Below are positions 23,352-36,256 of a DNA stretch of 64,000 nt, piece after piece (position 1 is the stretch's first letter; every line of letters starts with the position of its first letter). Below the pieces are notes generated by a model. The model saw nothing but the letters and a program-made list of their open reading frames with translations, was not told where the DNA came from and ran no database searches. A program made the position numbers and the translations under genes. The DNA comes from Centrapalus pauciflorus. Its lineage: Eukaryota > Streptophyta > Magnoliopsida > Asterales > Asteraceae. The stretch covers positions 186,001 through 250,000 of the forward strand of contig JAANYP010007576.1 in assembly GCA_020465985.1 (NCBI GenBank). Direction: 5' to 3'.

Positions 23352-23487
23352 CGAAATGCATCACGATTTTGGTGATGCATAATGATGGAACAAAAACGAG
23401 GATGAATATGGCCGAAATGCATCACGATTTTGGTGATGCATAATGATAGAACAAAGACGAGGATGAATATGGTGAAATGCATCATGT
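23352..23487. repeat. 61-bp minisatellite, unit 2
   Basis: Equivalent of 16135-16270. The third copy lacks one base (ggtgaaatg), a difference shared with unit 3. Confidence 0.85.
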
Positions 23488-25991
23488 TTGAAATTGAATT
23501 GGATGAAGATGGATCGTGTTTGAAGACGAATCCAATAAATTGGATGAAGATGCATCATGTTTGTTTAGATTCGGATAGAATATTTTCTGAATTAAAGCAT
23601 CTTCCGATTTTAGTTCTAGTGATCATGAATTCCAATATTGTTCTAGTGACGGTCCTGATTGATATATTGTTGGACATTGTTGAAATTGTGCATTGTTTTA
23701 GTTCCATTGTTAAATGATCATGAATTCCAATATTAATTTCAATTTGGCACATTAAGTTCAACCATCATCATATTTGCATCGCAACTGATGTTTTAATTCA
23801 AGACATAGATGAAGCAGATATTGTTGGGACTAATATTCAAGACAGGTTGCAGCTGGACAAGTAGTGTTCTACATATAGAAAACTCAGACCCTATTTGCTC
23901 GTACCAATGTTGCACCTACTTCTACTAATGTAAATCATCTAGAAAACTCAGAGGCATCGTATGTGATAGTTGTGCCTTAACCTCCATTGTCGTCTCCAGC
24001 TTTAGCACAACCGGTGAATGTTACTCTAAAAGCTAGCAAGAAGCGAAACCGTAAAAACAAGAAAAGTGCCAAAAAGAAAATGCGTGTTGAGAATCAGTAA
24101 GTGTTGATTCTCTTTTAATTATTTACTTTTTTTTGTCATGAGTAGCATTTTACCGTCTTTCCAGATCATGGTGCATGAAAACCATTTTTTTGCTTATTTT
24201 CTGTTATATCAATGTGTATGCTAGTGCTTTCAGGCTTGAGTAGGTTTGATTGTCTTGAGTGGTAAGGGCATTAATCCCATACTATCATATCTCCTAATGT
24301 TTGACTTGTTTGAAGTGCAAAATTCTCTACTGTTATCAGCATATGCAGGGTGCACTGTGTAGGCTTGTAGCTGGATTGCATATTTTAACATCTTCATAAA
24401 GAATGTAACTGTTGGGTGTTTACTGTTTACTTGGTTCTCTAATATCAGGTCACCATTACCTGCCATTGCTCTGAGCCAAGTTCCTATATATACAGCACAG
24501 TAAAAAGGCTCAACTTCTATGTTTACAAGGTGGGAAAACTTTATTTGGTACTGGTGCAGAAAGGCCACATGTTATTTGTTTTTTTTCACCCCTTGCATTT
24601 TCATCTTAAATAGTATCTTAACCTGTACTCCCTCTAATCTCCATTCCCAAAAGAGCCCACTTTCAACTATATCAGATCTGTAAGTTTTAACTGCAGAACT
24701 GCTTAGAATGCATGTAGTTTTGGAGAAACTGACATATAGATTCTACTATAGACGATGGTTAATGATTAGAATTTACTATTTAGCATGTGAAAGAAAGTAA
24801 ACACATGAAAATATAACAAGGTTTGGCTTTTGTAGCTGCATTTAGATCCTATGTTATTTTGAATTGTTGCATTTTCTATATGTTGGGACTATAGTTGATG
24901 TCATGGTGTTGCTACTGATCTTCTATCGGTTTTAATTATAGCCATGGCTGCTGCTGTTTTAATTAAAGCCATGGCTGCTGTTGTTTTAATTTAATACATG
25001 GTTGTTGCTGCTGAAATTCTTATTATCCCATGGTTGTTGTTGTTTTATGTAGCAACAATAAAACATAACTCATCACTGTCCAGTGTTACAGACTCACATC
25101 ACCCACACACGCACCTTCTGTTTTTTTTAGTTTTATGTAGCAACAATAAGAAGGATAGTGGGCGAATTGCATTGTAAATGATCCACCAAATAGCTCTAAT
25201 TCTTTGGCCTAAGTCACGGACTCAAACAGAACCGAAACAGGGACCATATATAGCTTAATTTCACACTGTCCAGGACACACTCACACTGTTCTGCACACAC
25301 CACTTAGCTTAAATTCATGTTAATTGTTGATGTGCAGGTGCTGATATTCTTTTTTTTTTTTTTTGTTACTAACAGCAACACTACAAGACTGTATAAATCT
25401 CGGAGTCCTTCTTTAATCCATAACACACCTAACTGATATGCATATATATACACACACACTCTACCTATTTAATTTCTATGTTCATGAAGGATGAAAAGGA
25501 GTATGAATGTATTGATCAAACAACCCAATTAAGGCCAAAAGGCCACTCCATAACTCATCACTGTCCAGTGTTACAGACTCACATCACCCACACACGCACC
25601 TTCTGTTTTTTTTTAGTTTTATGTAGCAACAATAAGAAGGATAGTGGGCGAATTGCATTGTAAATGATCCACCAAATAGCTCTAATTCTTTGGCCTAAGT
25701 CACGGACTCAAACAGAACCGAAACAGGGACCATATATAGCTTAATTTCACACTGTTCAGGACACACTCCTCTGTTTTTAACTTCTAAATTCTTTACTTAA
25801 TATAAGTTGCTTTAAAATGGAGGAAAAAAACAGAATAAGAAGAAACAATGACATAGTTGAAACTTCTTATAGGGATATATACTTCATAGTTGAAACTTCT
25901 TATAGGTATATATACTTAGTAATAAAGGTTTGTCTCTTTGCAGCAGAATTATGACAACAACATACTAATTTAAGTTTGATATTGTGAAGCC

Positions 25992-26938
25992 ATGTGTGCC
26001 GACGTGGCTCGTGGACATGGGGGAGATTGTGGTGGTGGTGGTGATCCGCCTAATCGCCGTTTGGGTAGAATACCTACTTCGTGCAAAATATGTAAGTTAC
26101 TATTTCAGTTTCATGTTTTTATATTCTTAATATGTTTCCAGTTTCTAATTTCTATGTTAATGTAGCAAAACCGAAAAATAAGCGAGGTCCATCGAAAGGA
26201 AAAAATTTAGAGGCAGCCTGGAAAGCCAATGGTCATAGGCCTTTACCAGTAATGTTTGACAGATCTCATGAAAACACTTATAGTCCTATTGGAGATAATG
26301 GAAGGATGCTGAATAGTTTGATTGGGAGCTTAATACGCTCTCTTATCCCTCCATACTATATGACTTGGGAGGATGTTCCTGACGACGACAAGTCACAGAT
26401 ACTCCCACGAGTTGAGGTATTACCTACTCAAATTATTGCTGTCCGTAATAGTTATATTTGTGATGTTGGAGATATATAGGTTTTATATGAACAAATCTGT
26501 TCGTTTTAGATGATAAGGATCATGTAACATAATATATTGAAATCAACCACTTACATGAATGAGGGATGATCAAAGAATACATCAATTAACCCAATATTCA
26601 TGATAAGTAAAATGATTAAATTTTTACAGCTTAGTTCTTGCTTAGACATTACTTTGATTATATATTGTGACATGAAAATTTGTAGAAGTTTAGACTTCGT
26701 TCTTATTTTTGACAATTATGTTTTGTCTTGTAGTCGTTTTTTGACATTAGTCGCAATGCACATGATTGATCTGCCATAAATAACGGCCTCAACCGATATT
26801 GTGCGAATCGGTATTCAAGTGCTAAATGTAGATTGCACGAACATTTTAATGAACATGAAGGTGTAGAAGATGTTAATAATGCTAAAAGAAATCCACCTCC
26901 ACACTTGAGACCTGCATGGTGGAACCAATTAATAGATG
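25992..26938 (+). pseudogene. Transposase_24 gene, truncated copy 2
   Basis: Exons at 25992-26091, 26166-26416 and 26734-26938. It has the same in-frame TGA in exon 3 and the same truncation as copy 1. Confidence 0.75.
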
Positions 26939-26948
26939 TAGATTGCAA
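26939..26948. other. 10-nt filler at tandem junction 2/3
   Basis: tagattgcaa. Its first nine bases match exactly the internal sequence about 110 bp upstream (26829-26837), so this junction preserves the presumed original filler better than junction 1/2. Confidence 0.7.
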
Positions 26949-27573
26949 CACATTTTAACGATGTGGGGTCGGCGGCTGTTGAGGTCGGCGACGACATAAG
27001 CTCCCCACATCCATCCATAGCATGTCCGCTTGAGTACACCGTTTGTAAAGATGAGTCTTTATTTGACAGGAGTTGGGTAACAGAGTGTAAGATGCCAATG
27101 AATTGATATTTTTAAAAAATGAATATATAAAAAAAGATAAATTATTAAAGAATTACGTAAATGGTCACTGAGAATGAAAATGACAGAAATGCCCTCGTGA
27201 CTTAACTGGGCTAACAGCTAAAACTAACGGCAGGGACCAAAAGGGTTAAAGGTTTGTGATTTTGGGACTGTTGGTGTAAAAAAAAAGTTTGAGGGACGAA
27301 AAGAGCAAAAAACACCAAACCACAGGGATCATTTGTGTAATTTACTCTAAAGTTAAATATAAAAGGGAAGCTATACAACAGTTCTCAGATTCTTTTCATT
27401 TAGTTCAACTTCCAGAAATCCACTCGAACAATCCAATAAGACAAGTGTTTTTTTTTTGATTAACCACATAAGTTGATAAAACCCTATTAGAAAGTACCAC
27501 TACTATACGTATATATATTAGCCAAAATTTCTATAATGGTCACAATTTTAGAAATTTCTCATATGATTATTGC

Positions 27574-27624
27574 GTCCCACATCGGTTAGATTCTCTTTAC
27601 TCATTCGTAACGATACTATATTAA
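27574..27624 (+). promoter_or_regulatory. snRNA-type promoter (USE + TATA), unit 3
   Basis: USE at 27574-27584, TATATTAA at 27617-27624. Same spacing and sequence as unit 1. Confidence 0.65.
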
Positions 27625-28722
27625 ATGCGAGACGCGGCTGATATTTTTTCAGAGCTGAATTGCATGAAGCCTTTAGTGATGGAAGCGGTTTTACTAGCTA
27701 TCATATCACTTTCCCGCGTTCTTCGCCAGGAAGAAGTTTTTACAGCAAGTGACATTTGAAATCAGGTATATTCTTCATCATGTTTTTATTTGTCACCTAG
27801 TTGCATAAGTTTTATCATTTTAGGTAATAGACTTGCTCATAAATAAATGCTCTTTTCTTAATTACTTTGTAATTTGTGTGTACTTATTTATGTTGTATGC
27901 TTTTTTTATTGTGATTACAACAGGTTGTATTTATTTGGATGCATTAATTTGTTGTTATGATTATAAAAAGACTGTAAATACAAAATGACAGTGGTAAGTG
28001 CATCATCATCCCACATCAAGAAACTTGACCGGATATGATGTATCATAAATAAGTTTTAACTCTCTTTCAAATTAAAGCTCATCCTTTTTTTGGTTTCCCT
28101 CATTGTCTTGACTAAAACCTTAGTTTCTTCGGTATTATTTGTGTTAATCGTGTTTCTGCATCTTTTCGTTATATATAGGTATCTTAAGTTACAGTAATTA
28201 TTTGCTGCACATGACTATATGTCTATATTGCTATATATGTGCATTTCTTCTTATTTTTTATTGCTTCTTTGATTAGCATTTTCTAGTGAAAAGATTTCCA
28301 CTATGCTCTACTTTAAAGTCCTACAATAGCATCCAATAGACAGTCTTTTTGAACATATATAAAAGAATCATCTAAGAGTATATTGTGTTACCAGGGCTCA
28401 AAAAGTCTCTAAAGAAATATATCACAGGATGCTCATAGTAGAGAGCAGAAGGAGTTCAACAGGTTACAGGTGCAATATGAGCGAAAAAACAAAAAGCTCA
28501 ACTGCCCAAGAACCATTGTCAAACCAAGAAGATACAAGGACTTACCTCTCATGTCTGCTGTGGAGGAAGGTGAGCTGGAAAACAAACACATCAGACGAAA
28601 ATCCAGTACTGGAGTATGATGTACCATTACTCGGTCTAGAATTGCTTATTAGTATGCACATGGATTGTAATCAAGAGAGGATTTTCAGATTGAGTTTTGA
28701 AAATAGCTTACGAGTATTGTAA
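27625..28722 (+). other. Two-exon transcript-like unit, unit 3
   Basis: Near-identical to 13195-14292 with a handful of intron differences. It keeps the same donor, acceptor and 97-codon frame (28429-28722). Confidence 0.35.
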
Positions 28723-30273
28723 ACTAAAGCACAAATAAGTGATGATCATCGATATTTAACTCATTTGGTATGAGGGTGATATGTAACTACAAAGAAATGT
28801 TACTTTCAGGGACGAAACTTTTAGGGACAACATATTGTTGTTTCTAAAGGAGTACTTTTTGGGACGACAAGTTGTCCCTAAATATATTTTCAGAAAAATC
28901 TATAGTTTTTAAGGTTTGGTAACAATAAGTGGTCTCTAAATTGTAAGCGGGAGTTTTCCCTCCAATGCGGTGATAGGCGCAAATTTTTTTTAGTCTTTAG
29001 AGACCACTTGTGGTCTCTGAAAGTTAAAAAAATATTTTAATTTTATCAGGGTTTTGTTAAAAAAAAATTAGAAAGGAATTGTCATCCCTAAAACTAATTT
29101 GCATAAATCCGTTTATATATTTATGTCTTTTAAATAAATATTTATCTTAATTTAAAAAAAAAAAGAAATATGAAAGAGGCCATCCAGTATCCAACTCCCC
29201 CATTGAAACCTTCCAACTACAGCTACCGTGAAACCATATTAATTTCTTCACCGGCGTAACAAGCTACAAGGCAACGGCGACTTCGTCGGCGCAGCAAGCT
29301 ACAAGGCAACGGTGAACTACTCTCACCGGCGCATCAGACACCGCTCAACCTCTCTTCTCTCACCGGTGACCTAGGCATCGACAATCGAATAGGTGACCTG
29401 CTCGACACTCCACTCGATATTCTCTCTTATTCCGACGAGGTTATGATATATTGGTTCTTCTTTAGCCCATAAATACATACATTATTCCGTAGATACGTCA
29501 TTTATATTCCGACCGGATTACACAAATAAACGTTGTTGCCTAATTACAGTCAGATTTATTGCTTTTGATCCTAAATCAGTTTCTATTGTTGCTGATTCTT
29601 TGTTATCTCGAAGGCTGTTTATGTATAAAAAAGTGCCATTAATGATATTTGTATGTTTTGATACCTGAACATTTTAATCCTGCTACAAATTCTTATCATA
29701 TTGATATTATCATGGACACTTATTAGGTGAGATTATGTCAAATTTGAAAAATTAAATGTGTTATATTGTATGTGAAGAGAATTGTTTTTATTTTTCTTGT
29801 AGGCTTTGCATTTTATGACCTTACCTCTTTATCTATCATTATTTCTCTCATGGATGTTCATTAAAGGAGTTATTTTTCTTGTGTTATGGGGTTTGGAGGT
29901 GTTTTACGCTTGATAGTAATTGTGTTAAATTTCCTTCTTTTTAATTCCTCTTTCTTTGCTTTTATTGCCATCAGGTTTATTTTGATTTTTCGTGTGTCAA
30001 TCTCAAAGGCTGTTACTTGGATTGGGACGAGGCATTAAATTTAAGAGCAACCTGGATTCAATCTCAAAATCAGTAAGGTATGTTTATTAATTTATTGTAA
30101 CAGATCTTATGCACAAGTATGTAGTTTTATAAATTTAATTTATTAAATTTAAGAGCAACCTGGATTCAGTCTGTTATACCTTAAGTAATTGTGTCCTGTT
30201 TGGTTTTGATTTGCTTATGGCTTGCTATTGCATCTGGATGGCCAATCTGGATCATAATTTGTATATGCATACA

Positions 30274-30397
<124 letters not shown>

Positions 30398-30601
30398 TTG
30401 AGGTTCTATGGGGCACCATATGCATCGGGAACCAAATGGAACCAAAAATGCATTGCTTGTTTACAAAGGGTGCATTAATGGCATTTTGGGATTGCTTAAT
30501 AATATATTGTTAAATTATAAAATTTAATTTAATATTTATCATTTATTTAGGAAACTAAATAAAATGATCAACCACCTTCCCATAAATCCACGTTTAAATG
30601 T

Positions 30602-30737
30602 CGAAATGCATCACGATTTTGGTGATGCATAATGATGGAACAAAAACGAGGATGAATATGGCCGAAATGCATCACGATTTTGGTGATGCATAATGATAGA
30701 ACAAAGACGAGGATGAATATGGTGAAATGCATCATGT
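30602..30737. repeat. 61-bp minisatellite, unit 3
   Basis: Same as unit 2, including the one-base loss in the third copy. Confidence 0.85.
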
Positions 30738-32184
30738 TTGAAATTGAATTGGATGAAGATGGATCGTGTTTGAAGACGAATCCAATAAATTGGATGAAGA
30801 TGCATCATGTTTGTTTAGATTCGGATAGAATATTTTCTGAATTAAAGCATCTTCCGATTTTAGTTCTAGTGATCATGAATTCCAATATTGTTCTAGTGAC
30901 GGTCCTGATTGATATATTGTTGGACATTGTTGAAATTGTGCATTGTTTTAGTTCCATTGTTAAATGATCATGAATTCCAATATTAATTTCAATTTGGCAC
31001 ATTAAGTTCAACCATCATCATATTTGCATCGCAACTGATGTTTTAATTCAAGATATAGATGAAGCAGATATTGTTGGGACTAATATTCAAGACAGGTTGC
31101 AGCTGGACAAGTAGTGTTCTACATATAGAAAACTCAGACCCTATTTGCTCGTACCAATGTTGCACCTACTTCTACTAATGTAAATCATCTAGAAAACTCA
31201 GAGGCATCGTATGTAATAGTTGCGCCTCAACCTCCATTGTCGTCTCCAGCTTTAGCACAACCGGTGAATGTTACTCTAAAAGCTAGCAAGAAGCGAAACC
31301 GTAAAAACAAGAAAAGTGCCAAAAAGAAAATGCGTGTTGAGAATCAGTAAGTGTTGATTCTCTTTTAATTATTTACTTTTTTTTGTCATGAGTAGCATTT
31401 TACCGTCTTTCCAGATCATGGTGCATGAAAACCATTTTTTTGCTTATTTTCTGTTATATCAATGTGTATGCTAGTGCTTTCAGGCTTGAGTAGGTTTGAT
31501 TGTCTTGAGTGGTAAGGGCATTAATCCCATACTATCATATCTCCTAATGTTTGACTTGTTTGAAGTGCAAAATTCTCTACTGTTATCAGCATATGCAGGG
31601 TGCACTGTGTAGGCTTGTAGCTGGATTGCATATTTTAACATCTTCATAAAGAATGTAACTGTTGGGTGTTTACTGTTTACTTGGTTCTCTAATATCAGGT
31701 CACCATTACCTGCCATTGCTCCGAGCCAAGTTCCTATATATACAGCACAGTAAAAAGGCTCAACTTCTATGTTTACAAGGTGGGAAAACTTTATTTGGTA
31801 CTGGTGCAGAAAGGCCACATGTTATTTGTTTTTTTTCACCCCTTGCATTTTCATCTTAAATAGTATCTTAACCTGTACTCCCTCTAATCTCCATTCCCAA
31901 AAGAGCCCACTTTCAACTATATCAGATCTGTAAGTTTTAACTGCAGAACTGCTTAGAATGCATGTAGTTTTGGAGAAACTGACATATAGATTCTACTATA
32001 GACGATGGTTAATGATTAGAATTTACTATTTAGCATGTGAAAGAAAGTAAACACATGAAAATATAACAAGGTTTGGCTTTTGTAGCTGCATTTAGATCCT
32101 ATGTTATTTTGAATTGTTGCATTTTCTATATGTTGGGACTATAGTTGATGTCATGGTGTTGCTACTGATCTTCTTTCGGTTTTA

Positions 32185-32270
32185 ATTATAGCCATGGCTG
32201 CTGCTGTTTTAATTAAAGCCATGGCTGCTGCTGTTTTAATTAAAGCCATGGCTGCTGTTGTTTTAATTTA
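32185..32270. repeat. ~30-bp tandem repeat (gccatggctgctgctg), expanded in unit 3
   Basis: The unit gttttaattaaagccatggc occurs three times here but twice in units 1 and 2 (about 17706-17765 and 24930-24990). This is a simple slippage difference. Confidence 0.75.
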
Positions 32271-33270
32271 ATACATGGTTGTTGCTGCTGAAATTCTTAT
32301 TATCCCATGGTTGTTGTTGTTTTATGTAGCAACAATAAAACATAACTCATCACTGTCCAGTGTTACAGACTCACATCACCCACACATGCACCTTCTGTTT
32401 TTTTTAGTTTTATGTAGCAACAATAAGAAGGATAGTGGGCGAATTGCATTGTAAATGATCCACCAAATAGCTCTAATTCTTTGGCCTAAGTCACGGACTC
32501 AAACAGAACCGAAACAGGGACCATATATAGCTTAATTTCACACTGTCCAGGACACACTCACACTGTTCTGCACACACCACTTAGCTTAAATTCATGTTAA
32601 TTGTTGATGTGCAGGTGCTGATATTCTTTTTTTTTTTTTTTTTGTTACTAACAGCAACACTACAAGACTGTATAAATCTCGGAGTCCTTCTTTAATCCAT
32701 AACACACCTAACTGATATGCATATATATACACACACACTCTACCTATTTAATTTCTATGTTCATGAAGGATGAAAAGGAGTATGAATGTATTGATCAAAC
32801 AACCCAATTAAGGCCAAAAGGCCACTCCATAACTCATCACTGTCCAGTGTTACAGACTCACATCACCCACACACGCACCTTCTGTTTTTTTTTAGTTTTA
32901 TGTAGCAACAATAAGAAGGATAGTGGGCGAATTGCATTGTAAATGATCCACCAAATAGCTCTAATTCTTTGGCCTAAGTCACGGACTCAAACAGAACCGA
33001 AACAGGGACCATATATAGCTTAATTTCACACTGTTCAGGACACACTCCTCTGTTTTTAACTTCTAAATTCTTTACTTAATATAAGTTGCTTTAAAATGGA
33101 GGAAAAAAACAGAATAAGAAGAAACAATGACATAGTTGAAACTTCTTATAGGGATATATACTTCATAGTTGAAACTTCTTATAGGTATATATACTTAGTA
33201 ATAAAGGTTTGTCTCTTTGCAGCAGAATTATGACAACAACATACTAATTTAAGTTTGATATTGTGAAGCC

Positions 33271-35114
33271 ATGTGTGCCGACGTGGCTCGTGGACATGGG
33301 GGAGATTGTGGTGGTGGTGGTGATCCGCCTAATCGCCGTTTGGGTAGAATACCTACTTCGTGCAAAATATGTAAGTTACTATTTCAGTTTCATGTTTTTA
33401 TATTCTTAATATGTTTCCAGTTTCTAATTTCTATGTTAATGTAGCAAAACCGAAAAATAAGCGAGGTCCATCGAAAGGAAAAAATTTAGAGGCAGCCTGG
33501 AAAGCCAATGGTCATAGGCCTTTACCAGTAATGTTTGACAGATCTCATGAAAACACTTATAGTCCTATTGGAGATAATGGAAGGATGCTGAATAGTTTGA
33601 TTGGGAGCTTAATACGCTCTCTTATCCCTCCATACTATATGACTTGGGAGGATGTTCCTGACGACGACAAGTCACAGATACTCCCACGAGTTGAGGTATT
33701 ACCTACTCAAATTATTGCTGTCCGTAATAGTTATATTTGTGATGTTGGAGATATATAGGTTTTATATGAACAAATCTGTTCGTTTTAGATGATAAGGATC
33801 ATGTAACATAATATATTGAAATCAACCACTTACATGAATGAGGGATGATCAAAGAATACATCAATTAACCCAATATTCATGATAAGTAAAATGATTAAAT
33901 TTTTACAGCTTAGTTCTTGCTTAGACATTACTTTGATTATATATTGTGACATGAAAATTTGTAGAAGTTTAGACTTCGTTCTTACTTTTGACAATTATGT
34001 TTTGTCTTGTAGTCGTTTTTTGACATTAGTCGCAATGCACATGATTGATCCGCCATAAATAACGGCCTCAACCGATATTGTGCGAATCGGTATTCAAGTG
34101 CTAAATGTAGATTGCACGAACATTTTAATGAACATGGAGGTGTAGAAGATGTGAATAATGCTAAAAGAAATCCACCTCCACACTTGAGACCTGCATGGTG
34201 GAACCAATTAATAGATGATGTTTTCTTAAATCCACAATGGCAGAAGCGTTCGAAGAAAAATTCTGAAAATCGAGCCAAACTTCCGTATGTTAGTTATCAC
34301 GGATCTCGATCTTATGTTAGTACAAGATTTAAAAAGGTAAATCTTGATCTTTGTTATATTCTATACATTATTTATAGTGGGAACATCGAGACCATGTAAT
34401 GATTTTTTGATTATATCATGTGTTTTGTTTTTATAATAGATGAATCCGGAGTCGCAAAAAATCCAAAGTGCAATAGACAATTGGCATGACATGCACTATA
34501 AGTCGACGGGCGGGTGGGTAAATGAGCAAGCAAAAGTTGATTATGTAAGTAATTATTTAGATTTAATGGATTAGATTATGTAAGTTGTTTAAGTTTAATA
34601 AATTTTGTGAATTGATAGTTTGTTTTGCTAATCATTTTTTCAAAATTTAGGAGAAGTTGGTTGCCGAGATGGAAATTCAAACTCAACAAGCATCATCATC
34701 ATCTAACCCCCCCCCAATGGACCTTCATCCTTAAATGAGCAAGAAATCTTCAAGAAGGTGTTTGGGGAGCGTCGGGGTCATAACATTGGACGGGGACGAA
34801 AGCTCAAACGTCCGTCGGGTTTATCTTCCTCGGCTACCACTTCGATACCACCATCAAATGAGATGATACATGATATGATACGAGCTGCACAAGAATCGTG
34901 GGAAAGACATCATGAAGAACAAGAGCGCAAACGTTACCAAGACTTGGCTACATACTTCTCAAGTATGATTCCTAATGCTAATGTTGCCAACGTACCACCA
35001 TTTGTATCCAAACTGGCGCCTCCATTTGACTACAATGCCTATAAAGCAAATCAAAAGTCACAACAATCCGGCGATGATGATGATGATGATGAAGACTCGA
35101 ATGATGATGGGTAG
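33271..35114 (+). pseudogene. Transposase_24 (Ptta/En-Spm) gene, most complete copy
   Basis: Five exons follow from splice signals: 33271-33370, 33445-33695, 34013-34336, 34440-34544 and 34651-35114. Exon 1 is Gly-rich; exon 2 has KRGPSKGK and TWEDVPDDDK; exon 3 has NGLNRYCANRYSSAKCRLHE and an AWWNQLI motif; exon 4 has NWHDMHYKSTGGWVNEQ; exon 5 has FGERRGHNIGRGRKLK, a charged helix and an acidic tail rich in Asp. This is the standard order for the Transposase_24 protein of CACTA elements, thought to act as an accessory DNA-binding transposition protein. Two lesions are visible: an in-frame TGA early in exon 3 (34046-34048), also present in the two truncated copies, and a frame change in a run of nine C at about 34717-34725 in exon 5. 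The second could be a homopolymer base-calling error. Confidence 0.85.
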
Positions 35115-35394
35115 TTTATATAACAACTTTGAAAGTTAGATGATGATTTGCTAGTTTAACTTTGAATATTAGATGATGTTTTGTTAATTCAACTTGAATA
35201 TTAATGATTTTAGGATTTTTGTAAACTTTGACATTGGTTTAGCATTTTATGAAGTCGTAATTTTTGTGGTATAGTTGTTTTTGTTAAAAATATTAAAAAT
35301 ACTGGTTAAATAGAAAAGAAATAAATAAATAGATGTTTGTATTATTAATATGTATCTGGGACAACATGTGGTTACAAAAAGCAAATCTTAATTT

Positions 35395-35719
35395 TTATAT
35401 GTCAGGTACCTTTTGGAGCGACAAGTCGTCTCTAAAAGTAATTAGTGTATTAAATAAATAATTATTTTTCCAGTCAACATGTGGTCACAAAAAGTAATTA
35501 ATTATTAAAATTAAAAAAACATTTAGAGACAAGATTCTGTCCCAAAAAGTAAATATTTTTTAGAGACAACACGCTGTCGTGCCAAGAGAAACTTTTAGGG
35601 ACAGGTTTTCTGAGACGGAATCTTTTGAGACGACCGTGGTCTCTAAATACCTTTTGGGACGACAATTTAATGTTTTGGGACAACTTTTGTGGTCCCTAAA
35701 AGGCATTATTCTTGTAGTG
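35395..35719. repeat. CACTA 3' subterminal repeat region and TIR
   Basis: Repeated short motifs of the form gggacgacaa, gagacgac and gtctctaaa in both orientations, ending in CTTGTAGTG. In CACTA elements such subterminal arrays bind the accessory transposition protein. Similar motifs occur at the 5' end of each unit. Confidence 0.8.
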
Positions 35720-36190
35720 ATTTCTCTACAACCAATGAAGAAGCTTCATTGAGATTCACTGAGTGAGTATAAAAGAAGCTTCCAAGGAATTAGAGATATC
35801 ACGAGAGATATCCACAAATCAAGAACGTGCATTGCAAAGAAAGTTTGTTTTTCATGCATGCAAGTTTTTGCTTTCAACTTAGAGAAAAATAGCCAAGTGT
35901 GTCTAAGCTATTCCATCTCAAAGCTGTGTGTCTGTGTCTTGTAAAAACAGTGAGTTAACCTTAGTGAGTGAGTTCATTGTAACTAGTTTGAGTAAGTCTT
36001 AGATTAGTTTATAGTCTGTTGTTTCTGTCATCTCAGTTTGGATCATTCCGCAACCCAAACCTGTTTGTAATTATGTTAATTAATATATACACATACAAAC
36101 ATTGAAAAAAAGTGTGTGCTAAAGAATTAACTGTATTCACCCCCTCTACAGTTTCTATTAACATACTTGGGAAACCTTTTGGGACCTACA
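35720..36190 (+). repeat. Truncated 5' LTR of element 1
   Basis: It holds TATAAAAG at 35768-35775 and ends ...ctaCA at 36190, two bases before the primer-binding site. Only about 48 bp remain upstream of the TATA, so most of U3 is missing and the CACTA terminus takes its place. Confidence 0.7.
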
Positions 36191-36192
36191 AC

Positions 36193-36204
36193 TGGTATCA
36201 GAGC
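36193..36204 (+). other. Primer-binding site of element 1
   Basis: TGGTATCAGAGC, complementary to the initiator-Met tRNA 3' end. Confidence 0.9.
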
Positions 36205-36256
36205 AGTTTAGAGTGTGTGTTAACTCTAGATCTCTCATAACCTCCCACTTCTCACC

